Positions 9,028 to 17,528 of a DNA stretch of 64,000 bases are shown here, piece by piece (within the stretch, counting starts at the first letter, position 1; each line of letters opens with the position of its first letter). The translations under genes and the position numbers were made by a program. Location of the stretch: the NCBI RefSeq assembly GCF_040253615.1, contig NZ_JBEJGY010000004.1, positions 3,348,001 to 3,412,000 of the forward strand, written 5' to 3'. The notes beneath the pieces were generated by a model. That model was not told the origin of the DNA and did not search any database. It saw only the letters and a list, made by a program, of their open reading frames with translations. This stretch comes from Streptomyces sp. Edi4. Lineage in GTDB: Bacteria; Actinomycetota; Actinomycetes; Streptomycetales; Streptomycetaceae.

Positions 9028-9498
9028 TCAGCCCAGGTACGGCTTTTCGCGCTGTTCCAGGAAGTGCTGGAGCCTGAGCTGTTGGGTGTGATGCATGGGC
9101 AGCTGCTCGATCTCTTCCGGTGGCACGAACCGGAGTTCGGTGGACTCGTCGGAGATTTGCAATCGCCCTCCGGTGATGCGGGCGGTGAAGCAGACGTTGA
9201 ACTGGCGGCGGACCTCGCCGTCGGTGTAGGCGATGATGTGTTTCGGGTCGGTGTAGGTGCCGACCAGGCCGGTGATCTCGACGTCGAGGCCGGTCTCTTC
9301 CTTGACCTCGCGGACGGCCGTGCCTGGCAGGGAGTCGGTGAGGTCCATGCCGCCTCCGGGCAGGGCCCATAGGTCGTTGTCGCGGCGGCGCTGGAGGAGG
9401 ATGCGCCCGTGGCCGTCGGTGACGACGGCGGATGCGGCGACGACCATGCTGTTCGGCTCGGGGGCGTTCGGGTCGTCGTAGTACTCGGTGCGGGCCAC
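9028..9498 (-). CDS. NUDIX hydrolase
   Basis: 156 residues from a GTG with GGGAGG 6 nt upstream. The NUDIX box GGGMDLTDSLPGTAVREVKEETGL fits Gx5Ex7REUxEExGU except that the first conserved glutamate is aspartate (D). It would hydrolyse a nucleoside diphosphate linked to another moiety; substrate not predictable. It starts 2 nt after the stop of an XRE regulator gene, so both are one operon. Confidence 0.9.
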   Translation of the reverse strand: MARTEYYDDPNAPEPNSMVVAASAVVTDGHGRILLQRRRDNDLWALPGGGMDLTDSLPGTAVREVKEETGLDVEITGLVGTYTDPKHIIAYTDGEVRRQFNVCFTARITGGRLQISDESTELRFVPPEEIEQLPMHHTQQLRLQHFLEQREKPYLG

Positions 9499-9500
9499 GG

Positions 9501-10247
9501 TCAGCCTCCCTCTCGTACGGGAGTTGCCGTCGCCCACACCGCGTCGAAGCTCTCGGCGTAGGTGCCGAACAAGCCGCCTGTCTCGTGTCGGCGAAGATGC
9601 CACACCGGGGCGGCGTAGGCGTTGACGCCCCAGACATGGGCGTTGACGAGCTGCTGGTCGTCGGCGCGGTAGAGGGAGTTGTAAAGCGTGGTTACGTGGG
9701 TGCGGACTTCGATGCCGAGGGTGCCGGCCAGCGGTCTGTAGTGCATGAGTGCGAGGCGGCAGCGGGATTCGATGCCGTGGCCGAACCTCTCCTCCTGGCC
9801 GCGGGCTTGGATGGTGCCGCTGTCGGGGTCCCCGATCGCGATGCGGACGGTGCAGCCTTGGGAGGCGCGTTCGGTGAGGAGTTCGTTCAGCCTCGGGTAA
9901 GCCTCGTGGAGGAAGACGGCCGCGTAGACGAGGATGTCGATCCGTTCCCGGGCCTGGGTCAAGAGGTCGGTGAACGTCGAGACGGGGATGTCGGCCCGCT
10001 GTTGGTAGAGCGCGACCAGTTCGGGGCTGATGGCGCGGGCGGGGCGGGCCTGGCGGAGCGCCGGCCAGAGTGCGTGCACGTCTTCTCCCAGGGCCTTGGC
10101 CGCCTGGAGGGCGGTGGCACTGCGTGGGATACGCCCGAGGTTCACCCAGCGCTCGACCGACTTGGGGTCGACCTCGACCTGCTGAGCGAGTGCGGCGTAC
10201 GTCCAGCCTCCCGCCGCCATGACGGCTCGTAGTCTCTCGTTCGGCAC
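9501..10247 (-). CDS. XRE-type helix-turn-helix regulator with long C-terminal domain
   Basis: 248 residues from GTG 10247; an in-frame GTG 9 nt upstream (10256) is possible. PNERLRAVMAAGGWTYAALA starts the N-terminal Cro/C1-type HTH (about residues 1-65). The C-terminal domain (ARERIDILVYAAVFLHE..., HVWGVNAYAAPVWHLRR) resembles the region found in many Streptomyces XRE regulators. It resembles a degenerate phospholipase-D fold. It is co-transcribed with a NUDIX hydrolase gene, a pairing that suggests sensing or clearing of a nucleotide-like signal. That is inference. Confidence 0.85.
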   Translation of the reverse strand: MPNERLRAVMAAGGWTYAALAQQVEVDPKSVERWVNLGRIPRSATALQAAKALGEDVHALWPALRQARPARAISPELVALYQQRADIPVSTFTDLLTQARERIDILVYAAVFLHEAYPRLNELLTERASQGCTVRIAIGDPDSGTIQARGQEERFGHGIESRCRLALMHYRPLAGTLGIEVRTHVTTLYNSLYRADDQQLVNAHVWGVNAYAAPVWHLRRHETGGLFGTYAESFDAVWATATPVREGG

Positions 10248-10296
10248 GAGTCTCACCCTTCGTCTCAGGACGGCACCAGGGACGTTCTACAGGGTG

Positions 10297-10378
10297 CGGG
10301 ACGTCCCGAAGTGGGGTTTGGCGGAGGTTCCTTCGTCCCGGCGACCGGCGGGAAGATCGGTGCCGACCGTGCGGCACC
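10297..10378. promoter_or_regulatory. Two palindromes upstream of the XRE gene
   Basis: CGGGACGTCCCG at 10297-10308 is a perfect 12-bp palindrome. GGTGCCG-N6-CGGCACC at 10359-10378 is a perfect 7-bp inverted repeat. Both lie in the divergent gap between the XRE regulator and the small-protein operon, so either may be the XRE operator. Confidence 0.4.
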
Positions 10379-10420
10379 AATAATGCCCGGGCACGGTTCA
10401 CGCCGCTGAGGAGTGTCAAC

Positions 10421-10504
10421 GTGCCTAAGTGCACCACCACTTGTGTTCCGGCCGTACGACTGGATGCCCGGTCGCGGACCGCCTTGCCGGGGAGGTCACG
10501 ATGA
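10421..10504 (+). CDS. 27-residue leader or small peptide, coupled to next gene
   Basis: GTG start with GAGGAG exactly 7 nt upstream. The 27-residue peptide begins VPKCTTTCVPAV and has two cysteines and a basic C-terminal half (8 Arg/Lys in total). Its TGA overlaps the ATG of the next gene as ATGA, which argues for translational coupling. About two thirds of its codons end in G or C, low for this genome, so coding is plausible rather than certain. Function unknown. It could be a regulatory leader peptide or a real small protein. Confidence 0.45.
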   Translation: MPKCTTTCVPAVRLDARSRTALPGRSR

Positions 10505-10743
10505 CGGCCCGCACCCCCGATACCGACGGGCACACCGTCCCGCCCGATGTCGGCGCCCTGGTGGTCGACCGGCGGAACGGCAAGGTGGGCGTGGTGATGG
10601 GCCATGTGGGGACGTACGTGCAGCTTCGGCCGCCGCGCGGTGGCCAGGAATGGGACGTGCCGCCCGAGGACGTACGTTCGCCGACTCCGACGGAGGAGTT
10701 GAGCGCGAAGGTGGCCGTGGCCAACCGGAGGTGGGGACGGTGA
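10501..10743 (+). CDS. Small uncharacterised protein, paralogue of the protein encoded at 40589-40852
   Basis: 80 residues from an ATG with GGGGAGG 5 nt upstream. The central part (KVGVVMGHVGTYVQLRPPRGGQEW) aligns with the protein encoded at 40589-40852 (SVGEIVGRYAGSVFLRPPGGGREW). Both go on to a proline-rich stretch, VPPEDVRSPTPTEE here. The fold looks like a small beta-barrel. Both copies sit beside XRE-type regulators. It is coupled by overlap to the 27-residue ORF upstream and the next gene downstream. No known function. Confidence 0.75.
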   Translation: MTARTPDTDGHTVPPDVGALVVDRRNGKVGVVMGHVGTYVQLRPPRGGQEWDVPPEDVRSPTPTEELSAKVAVANRRWGR

Positions 10744-10976
10744 CCCCGCGCTCGGTCCTGCGCTACGAGACCTGGACGCTCCAGCCCGACCGCGAGCCGG
10801 ACGCGGAGCCGGTCCTGTACGCGATGCAGTGCGCCGTTGACGGCGAGACGTCCCCGACAAGCGAGGACTTCGCCGACCCACAGGACTGGGTCCTGCGGCA
10901 CTGCGGCCAGAACCCGTCGCACCACACCTACCGGGAGACCATCACCCGCCCCTGGCGGACCTGGCGCCAGACGTGA
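10740..10976 (+). CDS. DUF7848-like small protein
   Basis: 78 residues. Its GTG overlaps the upstream stop as GTGA, so it is the last gene of a coupled mini-operon. The sequence VLRYETWTLQPD...YAMQCAVDGETSPTSEDFADPQDWVLRHCGQNPSHHTYRE resembles the short DUF7848 proteins of streptomycetes. Such proteins carry spaced Cys and His residues (here C, then HC...HH) that might bind a metal. The family assignment is from memory. Function unknown. Confidence 0.7.
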   Translation: MTPRSVLRYETWTLQPDREPDAEPVLYAMQCAVDGETSPTSEDFADPQDWVLRHCGQNPSHHTYRETITRPWRTWRQT

Positions 10977-11130
10977 CCCGCCTCGCTCGTCCAGGCGCCG
11001 CACCGCGCTGACCCACCCCCGCTCCCGTCCCTGCCAGGCGCATCCCTTCGAGGCTCCCCCGTCCTCGTCAGCCCCGGCAGGGACGGCCCCCCGTTCGTGC
11101 CGTGACCATGATTGTGAAACCTCTGAGCAC

Positions 11131-13150
11131 GGCCATCCGTCGTACTCCGTGGCGGTCTGCGTCTCGATGCCGTCCGCGTCCACCACCGTGAACAGGGTGC
11201 CGGTGGGCGCCGATGTGTTGTGGTACGGGGCGTACGCGAGGCGGACCTGGCCGCGCTCGTCGTAGAACGTGTCGGTCAGCAGGCGACCGCCGTCGGGTCC
11301 CGGCGACTGTGTCTGGCGGACCCGGCCGAGGCCGTCGAACAGGGTGTAACTGGTGTCGGACGAACCGTCGTTGTTCAGCGTGAGGGCGGCCACCGACTGA
11401 ATCGCGTTGTCGTCGTTGGTGTAGCGCAACTGGAGGTTCGGCGACTGGTTGTTCACCTTGGACCGGTTGGGCAGCCACATCTTCGACGGACGCCCGAGCG
11501 CGTCGTATTCGAGGTCGGTGCGCAGGTTGTTGGCGTCGGTGCTGATGAAGGGCAGCCCGCGCATCAGGTCGAGGTAGGACGTGGTGGTCTGGGCCGTGGC
11601 CGCGTTGCCGACGGTCGCGGGCGGGCCGGTCACCGCGATCTTGGTGGGCCGTCCGGTGGCCGGGGTGTAGACGGTGCTCGTGGTGCGGGGAGTGGCCGCA
11701 GGGGTGGTGCTGGGCGCCTTGGAGGTGTCGGTGGGGTCGAAGACGCTGGGCCGCGTGCGTCGTTCCGGGTCGCCAGATATTCCTTCCAGAACGAGGAGGA
11801 TCCCACCCCGCTGGAATTGCTCCACGTGGTACGGGAGTTGATGCCGCCCGTCACGAACAGGTCGACCGGCTGCGGGGTACAGCTCCAGGCGTGTGCCTCC
11901 CAGGCCCGGAACTTGACGTCCTGGATGTGCTTGCCGACGAACGCCTGGCCCTGCACGGGGATCGAGTACAGCACCCGCTTCACGTCGGCCGGCACGCACC
12001 GGCCCTGGTCGCCGCAGTACCCCATGCCGAAGTCTCCGGAGAACTTCCAGAACGACTGGGTGTCCCAGTACCGGGAGATCCCGGCCCAGCCCGCCGCGCG
12101 GGGCGCGCGGACATCCGGGTCGATCATCACCGGGAACACGGTGTCGGGCGCGTCGAGGAGCTTCTGGTCCGGGGTCAGGACGAGCGACTTCTGGTCCTTC
12201 GGTACCGCCACCTCCACGGGTGCCGCGTGGGTCGAGGGAGCGGCGGCCGCCTCAACGGCGGCCAGGGCGTGCTTGGGTGCGGTGGGGGCCTGTTTGGGTG
12301 CGGCCGGGGCTTGCTTCGGCTGGGCGGGCGCTTGCGCGGGCATCCCCGAACCGTCGGCCAGGCCCGGCGACGAGTCGAACATCATCGGCTTGGGAGCCTG
12401 GAACACCGTGCCGCCGGCCGCCTTGTCGACGAGGGACAAGGAGCCGTCCGTCTCCTTGCGCACCGTCAGGTCCGCGCTGGTCATCCCGAGCTTCAGCTGG
12501 TCCAGTTGCGGGTTCTTGGCCGCCTCCGGCGTCTTGACCACGATCAGCTGCGTGAACCCGGAGTCGGTGGCGGTCATCCGCAGATCGACGTCCGGCAGGA
12601 TCGAACGGTATTCGGCGGTGTTCCCGCTGACCACCGGCGCGGGCAGCGGGGTCGGCCAGGTCAGCTTCAGTTCCTTGCCCGCGCTGGACATCCGCACCAG
12701 CGGCCGCGTACCGCCGCCGGAGAACTCCAGGTCCGTCACGGTGGCCACCGGGGCGATCGTCCCGCCGCCGGTGGTGTGCAGAGTGGTGTCGATGTCGCGC
12801 CAGGCACCCGCCTTACGGGTGCGCACCGGCTTGGTGTGAACCGTTGCGGCCAGGCGGCCGTCCGGCTTGGCCACCACCTCGCTCGTCTCGTTCTCCAGCG
12901 AGGGGACGTTCACATCCCGTCCGCTACGTCTGGCCTCGGCGACGGCCAGCGACTCCGGCGTCTCCCCCTGACCGGAACGGGCGCTGTTCGACGCGGCGCC
13001 CTCACCCGGAGCCGCCGAGTCCGCGACGGCCGCCAAGGGCTGGGCCGTGGCGAACAACAACCCCGACACCACGGCCAACACCGCTTGCCGCACCGCCACC
13101 CCACGGCTCGGTCTCCGTCTCACGGCACGTCGGCCGTCCACACCCCGCAC
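11131..13150 (-). pseudogene. Remnant of a secreted RHS/YD-repeat protein
   Basis: From a GTG at 13150 with a GGGGGGAG site, one frame encodes a signal-peptide-like start (RRR...AVLAVVSGLLFATAQPLAAVADS). A DNRLRE/jelly-roll type N-terminal region with a PKQAP-rich linker follows. Near 11760 this frame loses sense, and YD-repeat sequence (YTPATGRPTKIAVTGPPA, LEYDALGRPSKMW, YTLFDGLGRVRQTQSPGPDG) continues in a different minus-strand frame until about 11131. There it stops mid-repeat at ATEYDG. An internal deletion with frame change and loss of the C-terminal toxin/core region best explain this. Intact relatives exceed 1,500 residues. The start is well defined but the product is non-functional. 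Confidence 0.85.
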
Positions 13151-13836
13151 TGACGCTCCCCCCACAGGAACAACACAGAAATGACACAAGTGAGCGCATC
13201 AAACGCAATGCCAACGCCGCAGGTCAACAGTTTCCCCTCGCCGGAACAGGGCGGCCCCGGCCCGAGATTCCGCACGGCCGGCAACCGATTCCAGCCGATC
13301 GGGATCGTCACGACATGCCGAACACCCCCCGGAAGAAGGCGTTTCGAGGAAGAGCTTCCGGCCATGGTGAGGCGCGGCCGAGCCCGCCGAACCTCCCTCG
13401 TCGGACCGCGAGGCATCACAATTCTTTACTTCGCATTGACTAACGCACCGAGTAACCGAAACAGCCCGGACGCAGCTTTTCGCGCATGAATCAGCTGATT
13501 CCATATTTCATACGCATCTGCCGCAAGCGGCTCGGGGGCCACGACCGTCGGCGGGGCCTTCTCGTCGGGGGTACCTGACACCCGGAGACGGCCGCCCCTG
13601 GCGCCGAGCCGCGACGTGACCGATGATCGACACGCCGCCGCGCGAGCGGGGAGCGTCGCAGAGGTCATACGAACGCACCGCTGAAGCCGCGTCGACGCCC
13701 CAGCGCGCGGACTCCGCCCCGCCAGTACAGCCCGCCTTCCCCCGCCCTTTCGCACCCCGGGGTGTAACGCGCCGCCGGGGCGACACGGGAGGCGGCCATG
13801 CACGGGGAGCACCTTGATTGACCTTTGGACGGAAAT
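13151..13836. other. Intergenic region upstream of the RHS remnant and mannosyltransferase
   Basis: No supported gene. Short open frames on both strands lack ribosome sites and family resemblance. Part of it (13420-13520) is less GC-rich than its surroundings (ACAATTCTTTACTTCGCATT), in keeping with a promoter or foreign sequence. Confidence 0.5.
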
Positions 13837-15102
13837 GTGACAGGGACTCAGATACACACCGCCCCGCCTCGCAGCCGAGGAGGCCGGGGCTCGACGCCTG
13901 TTTCCGGGCACGCGCGGCCGGCTCTGCGCGCTCTGGCCGCGTCGTGGCGGCGCGTGCGGGCGGCGCTGCTGCTGCACTGCGCACTGCGCCTGGTCGGCAT
14001 CGCCATGGTGGGCGCATGGGGGCACCGCAAGGGACTCGGCCTGTACGAAATCCTGGCGACGCGGTGGGACTCGGTCTACTACCTGAACATCGCGGAGCAC
14101 GGCTACAGCGGCCACATGGTCCCCGCCTGCCAGCTGGGCGGCCCCACGTGCAAGCTCGCCTTCTTCCCCCTGTACCCCGCTCTGATACGGGCCGTTCACA
14201 CCGTCACCGGGCTCCCGGCCGGCTGGGCCGCCTGGAGCGTCGCGCTGGCCGCCTCACTCCTGGCGGCGTGGGGGATCTTCGCCGTCGCCGAGAAGCTGTA
14301 CGGCGCACGGGTCGCTCTGTTCGCCGTCGCCCTGTACGCGGTCGTGCCGCACGCCCTCGTGCAGTCCATGGCGTACACCGAACCGGTCTTCACCGCGCTG
14401 GCCGCTTGGGCCCTGTACGCGGTGCTCACCCGGGCCTGGCTCACCGCCGGCACGCTGGCTCTGCTCGCCGGAGCCACCCGGCCCTCCGGTCTCGCCGTCA
14501 TCGCCGCCGTCACCCTTGGCGCGGCCTGGCACCTGTGGTCCACGACCGGCGGGCGATCGACTGAGCCGCTGCCCCTCCCGGGCGGGCACGCGCCCGGACG
14601 CCCTACGGCCCGGCTGTACGGCGCCGTGGCCCTGGCGCCCCTCGGCTGGATCGCCTTCGTCCTCTGGGTCGGGCACCGCATGCGCCGCTGGGACGGCTAC
14701 TTCGTCGAGCAGCGACTGTGGGGGTCCACGCTTGATGGCGGTACCTTCACCATCCAGCGCCTGCGCGACCTGTTCACTCAGCCCCAACTCTCCCTCGACT
14801 ACGTCGTGGTTGCCGCTACCGCCATCACGGCGGTCGTTCTGCTCACAAGCCTGGCGCTGCGCCGGCCGCCCCTCAGCGTCTGGATATACGCCGCCGCGCT
14901 GGTCCTCATCACCATCGGCGGCGCCGGCTTCTTCCACGCGAAGGCCCGCTTCCTCCTCCCCGCCTTCCCTCTCCTCTTCCCCCTGGCCACGGCTCTCGCC
15001 CGGGCGCGCACCACCACCGTCTACGCCGTCCTCACCGGCACCGCCATCGCCTCCGCCCTCTACAGCGGATACCTGACGATGGTGTGGACCCACTCCCCGT
15101 AG
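13837..15102 (+). CDS. PIG-V-like integral membrane mannosyltransferase
   Basis: 421 residues from a GTG at 13837 (a TTG 12 nt upstream is also in frame). The protein has many hydrophobic segments and the GT-C/PIG-V type loop ATRWDSVYYLNIAEHGY near the first membrane segments. CKLAFFPLYPALIRAV and FHAKARFLLPAFPLLFPLA follow. Such enzymes transfer mannose from a polyprenyl phosphate donor at the outer face of the membrane. It stands alone between the RHS remnant and tRNA-Ala. The exact acceptor is unknown. Confidence 0.82.
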   Translation: MTGTQIHTAPPRSRGGRGSTPVSGHARPALRALAASWRRVRAALLLHCALRLVGIAMVGAWGHRKGLGLYEILATRWDSVYYLNIAEHGYSGHMVPACQLGGPTCKLAFFPLYPALIRAVHTVTGLPAGWAAWSVALAASLLAAWGIFAVAEKLYGARVALFAVALYAVVPHALVQSMAYTEPVFTALAAWALYAVLTRAWLTAGTLALLAGATRPSGLAVIAAVTLGAAWHLWSTTGGRSTEPLPLPGGHAPGRPTARLYGAVALAPLGWIAFVLWVGHRMRRWDGYFVEQRLWGSTLDGGTFTIQRLRDLFTQPQLSLDYVVVAATAITAVVLLTSLALRRPPLSVWIYAAALVLITIGGAGFFHAKARFLLPAFPLLFPLATALARARTTTVYAVLTGTAIASALYSGYLTMVWTHSP

Positions 15103-15253
15103 GGGGCCACAGCGCCGGACCCGGGCCGGGGCGTGCGTGTTCGGCCTGAGCCCGCGTCCGCCTTGCTTGCCCGGGCGGCGCGCGGGCTCAGCGGGTCGAC
15201 CGGCCAAGCGAGCTCGGAAGCAGTCGCTGTACTTCGCTGCTGGACGCACAGAA

Positions 15254-15287
15254 AGAGCCCCTGCCGGATTTCTCCGACAGGGGCTCT
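15254..15287 (-). terminator. Intrinsic terminator of tRNA-Ala
   Basis: On the minus strand a 15-bp stem closes on a GAAA loop and is followed by TTTC. The single imperfect pair is G-U in minus-strand RNA but C-A in plus-strand RNA, so the hairpin fits a terminator for the minus-strand tRNA 10 nt upstream. Confidence 0.85.
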
Positions 15288-15296
15288 GACCTGTTG

Positions 15297-15370
15297 TGGA
15301 CCTGAGGGGATTCGAACCCCTGACCCCCTCGATGCGAACGAGGTGCGCTACCGGACTGCGCCACAGGCCC
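15297..15370 (-). tRNA. tRNA-Ala (anticodon CGC)
   Basis: 74 nt. The acceptor arm is GGGCCTG paired with CAGGTCC, followed by discriminator A. The anticodon stem CCTCG/CGAGG encloses TTCGCAT, giving anticodon CGC (reads GCG). The T-arm contains GGTTCGAATCC. The 3' CCA is not encoded. The gene is followed by its own hairpin terminator. Confidence 0.95.
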
Positions 15371-15445
15371 TTGCAACGAGTGAAACCTTAGCACCCGGAT
15401 GGGAGTGGTTGGAAATCCGGTCCCCGCTGGTCAGCGGCGGCGGGT

Positions 15446-16600
15446 TCATTCGTTGGCGGCGCGGGGGCGGTCGTCGTCCGCGTACTGGTCGAAGAGGGGC
15501 GTCCGGCGGCGACTTGCGCCCCCGCGCCGGCGCGGGGGCTCCTCGGCGGCGGGCTCGGGGGACGGGGCCGGGTCCGCCGTCGAGGAGCGGGCGGACGACC
15601 AGGTGTCGGGGGCGCCCAGGTCGATGCTGCCCGTGGCGCGCGGGGCGACCGGCGCGGTCACGTACGTTGGCAGCGGGACCGGCACCGGGTCCCAGCTCGC
15701 GCCGCGCTCGGGGCCGCGCTCGCGCTGCTGGTCGACCCACTCCGCGTGGTCGGTCTGCTCGACCAGCGCGCGCCGTCCGGCCTCCTGCGGGGAGAGGGCG
15801 GGCGCGGGCGCGGGTTCGGGCACGGGGGCCAGGTGGTGGGCTTCCGGTTCGTCGTCGGGCTCGGTGCCCGGCGCCGTGGCCCGGGCCCTCGGCCGGCTCT
15901 CGCGCAGCCGCTGCGCCGCCGCCTCGGCGCGACGGCGGTCCATGGTGAACGCGAAGCGCCGCCGCTCCTGGACGCGGAGGTGGACGATGTACGCGCTCAG
16001 GAGGGCGGCCGGTACGGCCGGCGCCCACAGGAAACCGAGGCCGCCCACCGCCGCGACGATCGCGCCCAGCGTGAAGGCGAGGAAGAGGATGACGGTGGTG
16101 CGCCGACGGCGCGCGAGCACGGCGCTGCGCTGGGCGCGCCGGGCCCGTTCGGCCGAGGCCACGGCTCCCGCTCCCCCAGGGCGCGCCCCACGCTCGCGCC
16201 GGGGCTCCCCCACCGGGGGCTCGCGGCGCTCGGGGCGTTCCCCGCGCTGCTCCGGGGCGTCCGGCCGCTCGTGTGGCGCGGTGCGCCTGTCGCGGGCCCG
16301 GGGCACGGCGGACTCGCGGTGGCCCGTGGACTCCCCCGGGGCGGCCAGGGGCTCCGTGAGGGCGTCCGCCGAATGGCCGGGCTCGGCCCCGGGCGCGTCC
16401 TCCTCGATGGCCCGCTGGCGCAGCTCCTTGGCGTACCGGCGCTCCATGGCCGACCGGCCGGACAGCAGCCGGATGGCGGTGCTGAAGCGTTCCGTCGGGC
16501 GTGCCTCGTTGAGCTCGTCCTGCCTGCGGAGCCACATCGGCACCAAGTAGGCGGCCCAGGCCCCGACGATGACTGCGTAAATGAGGCCGCTGCTGCTCAC
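15446..16600 (-). CDS. Uncharacterised membrane protein with long charged regions
   Basis: 384 residues from the GTG at 16600. An N-terminal membrane segment (GLIYAVIVGAWAAYLVPMWL) is followed by RRQDELNE and a long Arg/Glu/Pro-rich stretch. Two more hydrophobic segments come near the middle (TVILFLAFTLGAIVAAVGGLGFLWAPAVPAALLSAYIVHL). A polar, disordered C-terminal tail ends with LFDQYADDDRPRA. The layout matches a conserved streptomycete membrane protein of unknown role. TACGGT ends 7 nt before the GTG, consistent with a leaderless transcript. Confidence 0.85.
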   Translation of the reverse strand: MSSSGLIYAVIVGAWAAYLVPMWLRRQDELNEARPTERFSTAIRLLSGRSAMERRYAKELRQRAIEEDAPGAEPGHSADALTEPLAAPGESTGHRESAVPRARDRRTAPHERPDAPEQRGERPERREPPVGEPRRERGARPGGAGAVASAERARRAQRSAVLARRRRTTVILFLAFTLGAIVAAVGGLGFLWAPAVPAALLSAYIVHLRVQERRRFAFTMDRRRAEAAAQRLRESRPRARATAPGTEPDDEPEAHHLAPVPEPAPAPALSPQEAGRRALVEQTDHAEWVDQQRERGPERGASWDPVPVPLPTYVTAPVAPRATGSIDLGAPDTWSSARSSTADPAPSPEPAAEEPPRRRGGASRRRTPLFDQYADDDRPRAANE

Positions 16601-16703
16601 ACACCACACCGTAGAGGGGCTGGCGCGCGGGGATACGCCAATTGAGCCGGTGTGTCGCACGATCTGGCTGATATCACCGGCTTTTTTTGTGATTTCTCAG
16701 ATC

Positions 16704-16764
16704 GTTCGACGAGTGATGGCGGGTAGAAGTCGAACAGATTCGAACAGATGCCTCTCGAATTCGA
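16704..16764. promoter_or_regulatory. Cluster of TCGAAC-type repeats
   Basis: GTTCGAC (16704-16710) and GTCGAAC (16729-16735) form an inverted repeat with an 18-bp spacer. TCGAACAGAT occurs twice in tandem (16730-16749), followed by the palindrome TCGAATTCGA (16755-16764). The stretch is AT-rich for this genome and lies upstream of the membrane-protein gene. GAAC/GTTC elements recall actinobacterial LexA sites, but no copy shows the GAAC-N4-GTTC spacing. Confidence 0.35.
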
Positions 16765-16896
16765 ACGTTTATTTCATTTTCCGGTCGGGTGAGGCGGGCG
16801 TGGGGCTGGGCGGGCAGTTTCGGGTGCCCTCTGCTGCGGCCCGGCTGCCCCCGAAAACCGCGCCGGCCGCCCCGGTCTGCCCCTCCTGCCCCCGGG

Positions 16897-17490
16897 TCAC
16901 TGCCCGGGGTGCCCCGGGTGGGGCTGCCTGGCCCGGCGCCAGCGGGCGAGCAGGCCCTCGGGGACCTCCTCGGCGGTCAACGCGTACACCAGGTGATCGC
17001 GCCACGCCCCGTCGATGTGGAGATAGCGCGGCCGCAGCCCCTCCTCGCGAAACCCGAGCTTCTGCACCACCCGGCGGCTCGGCCCGTTCTCGGGGCGGAT
17101 GCACACCTCCATGCGGTGCAGCCCGACCACCCGGAAGCAGTGGTCGACGGCAAGCGCGACGGCCGTCGGCATCACGCCGCGCCCCGCCACCTCGCGGTCC
17201 ACCCAGTACCCGACGTGGCCCGAGCACATCGACCCCCAGGTGATCCCCGCGACCGTCAACTGGCCCACCAGCTGGCCCTGGTACTCGATGACGAAGGGCA
17301 GCATGCGGCCCGCGCTCGCCTCGGTACGCAGGTGGCGGACCATCTGGCGGTAGGTGGGGCGCTGCGGGAAGGGCGCGCCGGGCGCGGGCGGCGGGATCGT
17401 CGCCTCCCAGGGGCGCAGCCAGTCGCGGTTGCGCCGGTTGACCTCGCGCCAGGCCCGTTGGTCGCGCACCCTTATGGGACGGAGGACCAC
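16897..17490 (-). CDS. RimJ/RimL-type N-acetyltransferase
   Basis: 197 residues from a GTG with GGAGG 5 nt upstream. RimJ-like features: LRPIRVRDQRAWREVNRRNRDWLRPWEAT at the start, the acetyl-CoA loop GYWVDREVAGRGVMPTAVALA, and HRMEVCIRPENGPSRRVVQKLGF near the end. It would acetylate a protein N-terminal amine, perhaps a ribosomal protein. Family-like sequence (VELAEGD) continues a few codons upstream without a standard start, so translation could begin earlier. It lies 38 bp downstream of the Moco gene. Confidence 0.88.
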   Translation of the reverse strand: MVLRPIRVRDQRAWREVNRRNRDWLRPWEATIPPPAPGAPFPQRPTYRQMVRHLRTEASAGRMLPFVIEYQGQLVGQLTVAGITWGSMCSGHVGYWVDREVAGRGVMPTAVALAVDHCFRVVGLHRMEVCIRPENGPSRRVVQKLGFREEGLRPRYLHIDGAWRDHLVYALTAEEVPEGLLARWRRARQPHPGHPGQ

Positions 17491-17528
17491 ATCGCCCTCC
17501 GCCAGCTCGACCGGCCACGAAGGAACGT

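Noticed and set aside
10413..10976. 187-codon plus-strand ORF covering three small genes
   Set aside because: Its first two thirds are out of frame with the better-supported genes at 10421 and 10501; only its last 78 codons (from 10740) are real.
13199..13504. 101-codon minus-strand ORF in the intergenic region
   Set aside because: Poor codon usage, no ribosome site and no resemblance to known proteins.
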